Under the pieces are notes generated by a model. It was not told where the DNA came from and did no database searches. It was given only the letters and a program-made list of their open reading frames with translations. Both the position numbers and the translations under genes were made by a program. From Charina bottae (Eukaryota > Chordata > Lepidosauria > Squamata > Charinaidae), in NCBI GenBank assembly GCA_023362775.1, contig JALMGJ010000002.1:72517414-72581413 (forward strand): DNA of 64,000 bases, written 5' to 3'. Position 1 is the first letter of the stretch. Each line of letters opens with the position of its first letter. Below are positions 10,801 through 22,800 of this stretch, piece by piece.

Positions 10801-13800
10801 AGTTGTTTCGGGTTTAATTTCCTGGGCGATTTCAGTGCTTCCAAGTTTTTATGGTCGGTCCAAACTTCGAACGGGACTGATGCCCCTTCTAGCAGGTGCC
10901 GCCATGTAGCCAACGCGTGTCGGACTGCGAATGCTTCCTTCTCCCAGACATGCCATCGCTTTTCTGTGTCTGAGAATTTTTTAGATATATACGCACACGG
11001 TCGTAGTTTGCCGTTCTCATCCGCCTGCAGCAGTATTGATCCTATCGCGTTGTTCGATGCATCTGCGTGGATAATGAACGGTTTATCTATTTCCGGGTGC
11101 TTCAGGATAGGCTCAGCCGTGAACAGAGCTTTGAGCTCTTCAAAGGCCTCCTGGCATTCTGGGGACCATTTAATTTTGGTGCCTGGCCGTTTAGCTTGTG
11201 TGCCACCGCCGCTTTTCGTTTTTAACAAGTCTGTTAGCGGCAGCGCTATCTGCGCGAAATTCCTGATGAAATCCCTATAGAAATTTGCGAAGCCGATGAA
11301 CGCCTGCAGTTGGCGCCTGGTCCGAGGAGGTTCCCACCCCACTACTGCTTGCACCTTGGCAGGGTCCATTTCTATGCCTTTGCTTGAAATCCTGAACCCC
11401 AGGAAGTCCAGCCTCTCTTGATGGAATTCACATTTATCCAATTTGACAAAGAGTTTGGCGTCCAATAATTTTTTGAGGACCGCTTTCACCAGCTGTGTAT
11501 GTTCTGCTAGGTCCTGGGAGAAGATCAGGATGTCATCTAAATAGACTATCACCCCCCGGTACAGGAACTCGTACAATACTTCGTTTATTAGTTTCATAAA
11601 GATCCCTGGTCCCCCCGCAATCCCAAATGGGAGGACCCTGTATTGAAACGAGCCAAGTGGACAGTTGAATGCCGTCTTCCACTCGTCCCCTTCCCGTATC
11701 CGGACCCTGTAGTAGGCTTCTCTCAGGTCTAATTTGGTGAAAATTTTGCCCTTAGCCAGTTGTGCCAGCATGTCCTTTAAAAGTGGGAGGGGGTATTGAT
11801 TAGTGACTGAAATGGCATTCAGTCCTCTATAATCCGTGCATAGCCGGAGCGTGCCATCCTTTTTCTTACGGAACAAGACGGGGGCCGCCAAGGGGGAATT
11901 CGCTGGTTCAATGAAGCCCCTCGCCAAGTTTTTATCCACAAATTTCCGCATTTCTTGGAGCTCCCGCTGGGTCATAGCATACATTTTTGGTTTTGGAAAT
12001 GTGGCCCCAGGGATTAGCTCAATGGCGCAGTCCGTCTTCCTATGAGGCGGTAAGAGGTCACACTCTTGCTGACTGAAGACCTCTCTGACAGGCACGTAAG
12101 CTCGTGGGAATGTTATCTGTGCCTCAGTTTGTGATCCCTCTCCCCTCACCATGCCTGCAGCCCCTGATTCTACCCCATTCTCCCCGATGTCCCTAGTGTC
12201 AGCATCGTATTTCCCGTCAATGAATTCCATCTCCCCTGACACCCAATCAACGTGGGGGTTCCGTTCTCTAAGCCATTTGAGACCCAGGATGATGGGCTGC
12301 GTGGAGATGGGCGCCACAACAAACCGCAGTGTTTCCTGATGTGAGCCAATCGACATCCTAACTGCCTCTGTGAAATGCCTTGCGGCCCCCCCCTTCATTT
12401 CTGTCCCGTCGAGCTGGCAGAACGTGATCGGTGACTTTAACTTAGAGAGTTTTAGTCCCATGTTCCTAGCCACTGACGGGTGCATTAAGCATCTAGTGCA
12501 CCCTGAGTCCAGCATTGCTACGCCAACAACCTGCTTCCCCCCATCCAAGGTCTCTAACTGTACCTTGATTTGCATTGTGGGGCAGTCCTCAGATGTCAAC
12601 GCGTCGCTACGCCCGTTACTGCAGGCCTGTCCCACGGCGCACTTTAGGACAGGCCGTTGGCATTTTCCGCCGGCCGGAATTCCTCATCCGTAGAGTCGCC
12701 TGATGATGACCTCAGTTCAACACATTTTCGCCGCTGTGATGCTGCCTTGGCTGTTGACTGTTTGGAGGGGGGGATCTTGCGTGGCTTTTCTCCGAGTCTG
12801 GGCCTTTCAGGTGGGTGGGTGCAGTCGTTGCTTCTGTGCCCCATTCTCCCGCACTTAAAACATAAGTTATTCCGGGCCCGCCATTCCTTTTCCTCTGCCC
12901 AGGGTTTTCTGTCATGTTCCTTCTTATGATAGACCTGGTTGGTTTGCCGTGGCCTTCCCGGATATTGAATTTGCCGGTAGGAGCGTATTCGCATCCTCGT
13001 GGTCTCTACTTTTCCCGCTAACTGGACCCATTCATCCAGTGTCTCTGGGTCCCCTCTCCCAGCTGCCATTTCCAGTATCTCAGGTCTTAGTCCCATCTGA
13101 AAATACTCAACCTTAAACGATTCAAGCCAGTTTGGGAGGCGGCTGACCAACTTCTTGAATTCAAGGGCGTATTCTGCCACTGTCCGGTGTCCTTGTCGCA
13201 GTCTTTGGATCTCCGTTTTTGCTGACATCCTGGACAGGGTGTCTTCGAATCGCTTACGTAGAGCCTTCATGAAGCAGCCAAAGTCATGAAGTTCTGGCGC
13301 CCCGGTGTCGTGAAGTACCGCCAGCCATTTAGCAGCTTCTCCAATCAAGAAGTTTGAAACATACCGCACCTTCGCCTCTTCATTCAAAAACAGTTTTTCA
13401 GATTCTTCCATGAACCCCCGCATGTGGTTCAGGAAGCATGCAAGCTTCTCCGGGTCCCCATCAAATGTGGTCTTTAATTTTGTCGCGATGGTAGGTTTGT
13501 GCCAGCGACTAGTTGCGAGGTGACTCCCATAGCTAGGCTGTGCCGGCGGTTCATCGCCTTCCTCCTCATACGCCTCATCCTCGTCCTCGCTTCCCCCGGT
13601 GCTTTCTGCTGCACCTGCTTCCTCAGGTTGGTTGTGTGCATACTCTGCGCTGTGGTCGCTCTCACGGCTCTGGGGCCCTCTCAATAAGCTTTCCACTGCG
13701 GCTTGGATTGCCGTCGTTTGGCATCCATGCCTTCAAGCCCCAGCTCCATCCTGGCTGCCCTGTCCTCCAGCGCCACGATCCGTTGTGACTGCGTGATCCG

Positions 13801-16800
13801 CGGCTTCGCTGCAGGCTTTCGTGGGACTGGGACCATACCCCTGCCCACTCCAATCGACCAGTCCACCGTCGCATTGTATGTGCGCAGAGTGGGGGTGCGG
13901 GGGAAGGGAGGATTGCCTTTTGTCGTTCGTGGTTCCGGTGCTGCCAGCGGTTCCTTGGTGATTTGGAGTTCCTCGTTTCTCTCCATATTCCCTGCACGAT
14001 TCCTTCAGCTCTTTCCCGCTCTTTTTTTTTTTTTTCGCTTCTTCGGCCTGCTGGCTGCCGCCGCTGCGCTTGGCCTGGCAATCCCCGGTCTCCGCTCCTC
14101 TTCTGCCTTCTTCTCGATGTGAGCCGATCTCTACCTCAGAGCTTACCCGATGATTTCTGGGTTCGCTTCCGGGAAAATCAGCTGAGATTGATTCGTGCCT
14201 TTTTGTCAGGTGCTTCTCAGTTGCAGATGTTTCTCCACAGAAATGACTTTACCTCAGCTCGTTCAGTAAGTAAACGGTTTATTGATTAACATGAGTAAGC
14301 ACAGTAAAGGCACGAATGGTCCCCTGGTTCCCTGCTCGGGTTTTATACCCTTCTGCCAGAGCACTGGCCCCTCCCAGCTGCGGGCTTCCATCTGGTCCGC
14401 TTTCAGTCTTCCCTCTGGTTCTCCTGGTGTCAAGGTTAAAAGTTCATCATCCATGAGGCGTAGCTGGCAGTTGCTAATGCTGGGTGTGGTATAGGGGATG
14501 GCAGGACCCTTGGGCATGCCAGGGTTCTGACAGGTCTCTACAATAAGAAACTTTTCAAGCCCCGACTTCATGCACATACACCAAGCCTGGTTTATGCATT
14601 CATTGGACTGGAAATCTGAATCATCATGGAGAAAGGAAGAGAGGTGTGCCTGCTCCCCTGTACGTACAATGTTTTTGCCAAGAAGGGTACTCTACAAGCC
14701 TTGTGCGTACAATAGACTGATCAGGAAAAGGACATTTGCTCAGTTCAGGCCATTGTGTATCCAGGCCTTCCCACTTCTTTCCAAAATAGGCTAACTGATA
14801 AGTATTGTTTCTCCACTGACATTTCAGATATCAGTTCCTTATGACCATTAAAGATGCTAAACCCACACTCTTGACAGGCACTTTGACTCCACAAAGCTCC
14901 AATCAGCTTACACAAAGCTGGATTTTTTCTTAAGTCATCTATTTTAATTCATCATGGCTATGCAAGAACTTGCACAGTCCTGCACTTCTACAGGTTGGCT
15001 AGGAGCAACCAATACCTGCTACTATGCTTGCAGAGAACAGGTTTGGTCTACTGATCCCAAAAACGATTTAGTGCACCAACCTGGTGAATACATGACACCA
15101 ACTGATTCAAACACATATTTTTTTCTCATCCAGCATAAAAAGAGGCAGAGAAGTATCCTTCTCATTTTCTTCCAAGCGCTAATAATGGATAGGGATTTTT
15201 AGCAGCACATAGAACGGCTGAAAATTCACAAAGCCAAGCACTCAACAGGGAGGAAGTTCAGAAGATAAAAATCAGCAGGTAAGAACAAGGCTGCCGTTGG
15301 ATGCTGCCCAATCTAAGTTTTTGCAAGCACTCTTTCAGGTTCCATGTCGCGTTCCAAACATTCTACTTTGCATGAAAACAGGAACCATCCCACTGGAGTC
15401 AAGGGTCCAGATTTGCTGTCTCTGTTACTGGCTGAAACTTCAAGTTTCTGTTGCCCACTGGGCCCACTTCCCCTCCTTCCACGAGGAAGTCCTTTTATTC
15501 TTTTATATAAATTTTACTTTTATTTTATCTGTTTTGTTATATTTTGTTTACTTCTTATATGTGTAAATCTTAATTGGCAGATTTATATGGGGTTCTTTAA
15601 TTGCTCTTGTATTTGAGCCTGCTTTTATGTGTTGTTTTAGGGTTGCAGCTACTTTGCTGGTCATTGACTGTAAATAAAATGTTTTCAGTTTTCAGAACAA
15701 GGTTTCCTTCTTCACACGTAAAAATGATCATTCTGTATGAAGTGGTTGCTGGGGAAAAAAAAAGCCTTCAGTGAAAGAAAGCCAACCTATTATATCCAAT
15801 TATATAAAATAGCCCTGACTTAGTAGTCAGTGGGATCAGGTGTGGGAGTTAAGACAAATAAGGGCAAACCTCCCAAATCTTTCCAATTTAACACTCCACA
15901 GTGGCGATTCCATTGTACCTAAAACAGACAGGAAATCAATAGCTTCCAACACAGGGGAAGAAATCTACTGAGTATAAAAGCTAGATCACCATTGCTCTAC
16001 ACTCAGCTTGTCAGTTACATTTTCTGGAAAACATACAACGATGTATTCTTATTTCAAAGAGAAAAAGAGGGAGAGAAAGAGAAATATTAGTTTAATTTGT
16101 AGCTTAAGTGACAAGGAATTTTGTTTCTAAAGTATTCTGCTCAAACTCTTATGTGCAAAGACAATTGGAACAAGCTGTTTTATTTACGGGTAGCTTAGAG
16201 CACACAACCCGGAGGGAGACATAATGGCCTTCAAGATTATGTCTGCAAAATTCAGCTGGCTACAAGCCAAGTCTGTCAGGCAGAGCTCCAGTAGGAAGCT
16301 CCAGGTCTGACCCTGAGCCATCTGGACATGCTGAGACTTAACAACTTGTTAGCAAAAGGGCTTCATCAAGTTCATCCTTTGGCCTGGATAAAACCAACTG
16401 GTGTATAAGGTGGAACTATTTATTGGTGTGAATGGTGAAATCATTTATCAGATCATGCCATCGGGTTCCATAGATGAAATAAAGCTATTTTATCAGCGGC
16501 TTCACTTTGGAGCACAGTATTGTGACACTGAACTGGGTATTTATTATCTGACTAGGTGACAGTGGAAAAAGTCAATATAGCCTCTATTGTAGTTTCCGTC
16601 TTACCACATATTCGTCCTCATAGCCCTCTTCCTCAGTTTCACCAGTATTTGGATCACAATCTTTCACAGTGAATTTCATCATGCAGCTGAAAGTGCAAGC
16701 CACTGCAAAGAGGACAAAATGGCTGTCACACCACTGTGAACTCTGGAAGTGAACGTTCTTCCTCGCTTACTTCCTAGGCCCATTCTATCCCCATTTGTTT

Positions 16801-19800
16801 AAAAAAGCCATTGTGGACTGTGATATTTGCTAGCAAAATTATCTGTGTTTTCCATAGAGACATACTGATCAAATTAACACCTCTCCTTAGATATACAATT
16901 TATTAATATGTAATTTATTTAATATGTAATAGATATGTAATTTATTATTGGATGTATTTTAGATATTGTTTTTGTATAGTTTTTAAACTTTCAATTGTTG
17001 TAACCCGCCCAGAGTCCCTTGCAGGGGAGATGGGCGGGGAATAAATTGAAATAATAAATAAAATAAAATAAATAAATACAAGTTTATTTGTTGAAAGGGT
17101 ACGTAAAAGTTTGTATAATGCCATTTAGAGTCTAATATGAAATGACTTTTCAAAAATCCAACATCTATTTTGCAGCTATAGAAATGGATATAGCTATGGC
17201 TCCAAACTATGAGCGGATATATTAAATAAGGATGGGTAAATGAAGGAAAAAGTTAAAATATTGTTACCTGCTGTTGGATCCTCTTCAGGCAAAGCAATCA
17301 ATGTGTAACAAGTACCAGGCTGGTTGTACAGCAAGCTTTTGGCAGGTATATAAGCAATGACCTCATACCCCTCCGTTGGCTCCATCCGCACTGTGACATT
17401 TTCCAGAATCTGATCATTCAGGGTATTTGTGCAGTCAAACTATCAGAAAAAAAGGAAGTATGTCAGAGGATGAAACAAGACCTCCAGCATTAAAAAACCC
17501 AGGGTTAATATTTGAAAAAGAAGCTATATACAGTCTCACATATATTTTGAACTTGTAAATTCAAGTGAAACTTCCAACATAATGTTTTATGCTTTCATAG
17601 CTTTATAGATATTCAGCTCAAGATCCACAGTTTAGAAGATCTCTCTAGAAGGCAGCTTCCAGGAGAAGATGTGTTTCTTCAGTATAACTAATAATTGTAA
17701 GCATTCAATCTGCACTGTATTCATTTCTAAGTGAGCAAATGATCTAGTGAAGTTTGACAGTGTTTTCAGGATGATGGCTTCTTGGCTTCATACTTATTAC
17801 ATGCAATATAATTTCAGAATGTCTATACCAGTGTTTCTCAACCTTGGCAACTCTAAAATGTGTGGACGTCAATTCCCAGAATTCCAGCCATGGGAGTTGA
17901 CGTCCACACATCTTAAGAGTTGCCAAGGTTGAGAAACACTGCTCTATACATTTACTAGCTTCATTGAAGAAGGGCACATTTTCCCAGGTATATCTACATT
18001 TGAGTAATGATCAACTTTTCGATGGCTTTAATAGAAGCACTGCAGCGGAAGAAATTGCACTTATTGAAGCCTCTCTGTATCACAGTTATAAAAAGAACCT
18101 CTGATTGTCAATTGGTTCAATCCTCTAGTGACGGTTTTAACTCATCAAGCTAAAGGGGATCTTCAGACCTCTAGAAAGGGTTATGCTAAATAAATCTCTT
18201 CAGTCAATATGATCTGGGAATGCATAATACTGGATTGTACAGTCCCTCTGCTTCAGGACAGCAACAAAGATTGGAAGCCTTTGTTTCCATTTTTAATTAA
18301 CCTTACTCCCTTTGTCTAAACCTGGACATGCTGCATTTAGAGGCAAATAGGATCTGAGGAAATAAACCAAGGTTTACAAATCTGGCTTGTTTCCCTAAAT
18401 CCTAGCTCTTGTCTTGTATGACACAAGTAACCACATTTGGATGAAAATGAAACAGAATTATTTTCAATCTCCCCCTTATAGTTGCACTGGAGAATTACTA
18501 TGAGCCTCGGTTTTATTCCTATAGCATTAGACTGTAATGCAGGGTTATAGTCAGAGAATACAAAAGTGCAAGTAAATGCACATAGATAATTTACCATTCC
18601 AGTGTAGCAAAAGAAATCATTCATTCATCTATATTGTACTGAAAACTATCCCACTTGGGATACATGTACATACATTGCATCGTATCAGTGAGATTAATTA
18701 TATGAAGGCCTTTTCAACACCACACACCTGGAACACCATGTGACTGGAGAACGTATGCTTTGTACAATAGATCACATATTCTGTTTCCAATTCTGTAAGT
18801 GCCTCTGGCTCAGGAGAGGACTTGAATAGTGGGCCAAGTCCCTGGAACTCTGGAATAGCAGCCAATTGCTCTAAAATACAGTTCAAGAGAACAAAAAAAC
18901 AACAACCCACACAGGCTTCTATTTAGTGCCATGACTGTATTTCTACAGAGATAAATGCAAAAGTCGACAGTTTTCAGATTACTTCTACTGGAAGGTTCAA
19001 TGTTAAAAGAAAGGCTCTTCCATATGTATAAAGAGCAACTTAAAAAAAATACAGTATTCATAGGAAAATATGCTGAGGCTCTGTCTCCCAATATGAGCTG
19101 GGTTTTTTTCTATAGGTAGTTCCTTCTATGCTGATGTCATTATGGTATTATACACTCTTGAGGTGGTACTTTGTTTTGCTCTGAATATACTTGTTAAAAA
19201 TTGAAGGTCTGGATTCAGACCTCTGGTTCAAAACAAGAGAACAATTAGAAAGCAAATTGGAGCAGTTATATTAAAAAAAAACCTTTTAGGATCTAAACAG
19301 ACATTGCTGTCTGGAATTTTCTTTGTTTGGGGTCCCTTTCAGTTACTCTTGACTCATGGCGACTACCTGGACTACCCACTGCAGTCTCTTGGCAAGGTTT
19401 TTCAGAAGTGGTTTGCCATTGCCTCCTTCCTAGGTGAGAGAGAGTGACTGGCCCAAGGTCACCCGGTTGGCTTCATTCCTAAGGCAGGACTAGAACTAGC
19501 CTGCTGCCTACACCAAACCGGCTCTCCTATTGTCTGGAATTAGTAACCTGGAAAAAAACTCCCCCCCCCACTGTGGGCTGAAATATATATTAAATATACC
19601 AGTTCTTAACCTAAAAATATAGGTGAAAATTTCTCATTTTAAAAGCTGAATTGAGTATTTTGTGGCATTCTCCTGCCTTTGAGGTAATCCTCAAGAACTA
19701 CACATAAACAGAAGTGCTCAGCTGCAACCCTGCAACCTGTAAGTGTGGTCTGGTCTCTAGAGCACTGGATGATATCCAGGTTCAAACTCCTACTTCATCA

Positions 19801-22800
19801 TGTTCTTAAAGCCCCCTTCTTCATCCCAGGCCTTCCAGGTCGAGTGAACTACAAGCCCCATCAAATGCAATGGTGAGGATGGAAGTTGTCATCCAATGCA
19901 TCTGGAGGGCACTAGGTTTGGGGAAAGCTGCTTCAAGGCCATGGGTTTAGGTTAATGGCTTTCTCCCAGCCTCAGTTCCCTTATCTGTGAACTTGGAATA
20001 AAAGCAAATATTTCCGTAAGGCGGGGGTAGAAGAAAAAAAAGATTTGCAGTTTTACAAGCGCTTGTAAAGGAAGTAAGATTTGCAGTTTTCTACAGAAAT
20101 GAAAAAAGCTGAATGTAGAAGAAGGCAACATCTTGCATTACACTCGCTTGTTTTATCTTCTCCCCCAACACCCAGTGCAAACAAACCTTGGAATATCTCT
20201 TGCCGGGTTGTTGCTACCTTCTCTAACTGCTTCACCGAAGAGATGGGAGTGTTTTCTGCTGAAGGGCAAGAAAAACACAGTAGTGGTATAAAAATGCAGA
20301 AAGCAGGACTGAGAGATATGCTGTGCTAATTCAAAAGGGATGCGAGTCCCCTCACAACAAACAGCTTGTTTTTGAAGCCCGTTCAGGGGGGGAAAGGGCG
20401 GGCGGCAGGAGGAGTGGGAGAGAATTGGAACAAGCAGCAGGTCTGTAATAATAATAATAATGCAAAAGGATAATGGTAAAATGTGAATCACTTGGCAGCA
20501 GAAGGGGAAATGAAACAGTCCCAAATGTCTAATAAAATGAAATGCAAGAAGTTCATTATTTCACAGATGCTACTGCCAACCCCCCCCCAACCCCCGAAAT
20601 CCAACCCGAGACATCTTGGTAAGGGTAAAACAAACTGGATTCTGTGCTAGACCACGAAGGAAAATGGTTTTCCTTTCTCTTACCTGCTCTTTGTTCAATG
20701 ATGGGGGCAGTTGCCAAGGGAACAGACTTGAGGTCAAAGGGTTTTTCAGAGGGGTCCAGAGTATATTGATGCAGGGCCCTCTCTAGGCCAGGGATAGATA
20801 CTGTCAATCCTGGAAAAGAGAAATGTTGACCCCCTAAAATGCAGTCTTCAAGAACTAGACAAGTCTTTGCCAACTTCTAAATTAGAGCACAGTTACCTCT
20901 CTTCTTCTATGATTCCATATGGTTAGTCCTATTTAAAGAGCTTGGGTTTTTACCAGTTTAACCCACCACAGCTTAATTTCTTGTTGTGCGTATTTCCAAA
21001 TGCAGTGGCATCTGTCTGTTTAGCCTAATGAATGTCTGTATTTCAAGCATATTCTCCAAAGATTGCTTTTGGAAACCTCTCATCCCTAGAGGAGAGAGCA
21101 ACATCTGGCGCACATGTGTTTCCATTTAGGGCTCAATCATAGGAGACAGGAAGGCTCTGCCATGCATCACAGTAGAGCCTGCTCTGACAGCTAATGTTAC
21201 CACCGAAGAGGAGCAGAGCTGGAAATTAGGGTGACCTCCTCCTCTGCTCTTCATGCTATGTTAACCCACCTCTTGTTAACCTACCAACATTCAAAAAGAA
21301 CTATAAGTGTCACCCACCCAAAGGCGGCTTCCAGCCAGCAGGCATTTGAATTCTGAATGTCGCACTACACCAAAATGTGCCAGCTACTGAGAGAGAAGTG
21401 GGGATAGGAAATCATGCATTCACTATTGCCTTGTTCCTTTTCCTTTTCCAGCCCTTGCTTAAAGAGGAAATTGATGGCTGTGTCCTAAACATGTAAATAA
21501 TGAATTGACCCCTAGGAGAAACCTTCTAGTCTATGTGACTAATAGCATCTTCTATTATCTCTCAGCCATCATTGGAGCTGGAGGGAGGTGAGGAAGGATG
21601 GTTTTGTTCCTTTGGGTGGTTGGAATTGTTATTCCATAAAAGTCCTCCGCTGGCCAGAGCTGTCTGGAGTTGGGTGGCCTGGAAATTTAATTAAATAAAT
21701 AAATAACCAAATAAATGGAGGTGATATAAAGCCTGCACTCATCATTGGCACAATGATGGTGGGATGTCTAGAAGATACTATAAATCACTAGTGGGGATAT
21801 GGCCTAAGACAAAAAAGGGATTGGATGCACACAACTTTAAAAGTATTCAAGGTAGTAAATAAAAATAATAAAAGAAAAGAAAAAGAAAGTTATGAGTAAG
21901 TTAAAATTTTTGCATCATTCAAGGTTTTCAATAGAGGAAAATACTTCAATGTATGCCTTTCTTTCTAGTCTGATTGTAGGCAATTTTATAACACTATGAA
22001 GTCTGAGCAAACTACATCAGCTTGCTTCTAGTTTCTAAGCAACTTAAAATTTCTGTTTTTAAATGGTCTCAATAAAGTTTTACAACCTCCACCATGCCAA
22101 AATATAGTGATTTACAATTTTTTACTCTGAGATCAATGTTGTAAACTTCACGGCATTTAACAATTTTCAACATTTACTTGTTCTACAATGTGTCCAGAAC
22201 CAGAAATATGAGTTACTTTATTTTTTAAAAAAGAATAATGAACTTAGATACCATTCAGAATGTAGCCAGCATTCAGGGCCTTTTGCTTCTGCTCCAATAC
22301 ACTTAAATAGAAGGTAGCCCTGTCTCTTACTTCGTTGTCATCATCCATCACACACCTGAAGTTTAAAAAGGAAAAAGAGGGTTCTGTTCAATGGGAGGAA
22401 TGTATATTTCCATAGACCCCACCCAGAACATTAAATCAATGTAACAGGTCAGGAAATGTAATAGGACATACTACAGCAAAAGGATAAGAATATATGCAAA
22501 TGATTAATGCTGATTGTTTCTAAGATACAATTGGGATAGGATACTTTGAACCTGCAATGGATGGTAATTTTTAGAACAGTCTGGAGATGGCAAGCTGGGT
22601 GACATTTTTTAAAAATACAGCAACAGTCTGTGCTGACTATGAATATGACTACTGAATATGACTACGGAATATGCAGTGGAGGTGAAGAATAGATTTAAGG
22701 GACTAGATTTAGTAGATAGGGTCCAGAAAAACTATGGACAGAAGTTCGCAACATTGTTCAGGAGGCGGCAACAAGATGGATGGATGATATTCTGGAGGTG

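Larger units (their letters stand above)
8739..14532 (-). mobile_element. Ty3/gypsy chromovirus-type LTR retrotransposon, near full length
   Basis: A 5.79-kb element on the minus strand, flanked by a perfect 5-bp duplication GGTCT (8734-8738 and 14533-14537). Two LTRs (8739-9062 and 14211-14532) differ by only two substitutions and two 1-nt indels, so the insertion is young. A polypurine tract abuts the 3' LTR. Gag (with a frame break) and pol (protease, RT, RNase H, integrase, chromodomain) are in order. It sits in intron 21 of COPG1 in the same transcriptional sense as the gene. The primer-binding site next to the 5' LTR does not start with the usual TGG. Confidence 0.95.

Noticed and set aside
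13662..14081. A basic 139-codon frame upstream of gag
   Set aside because: It has no ATG (it opens with TTG), runs through a 14-nt A run and overlaps the better-supported gag N-terminal frame.
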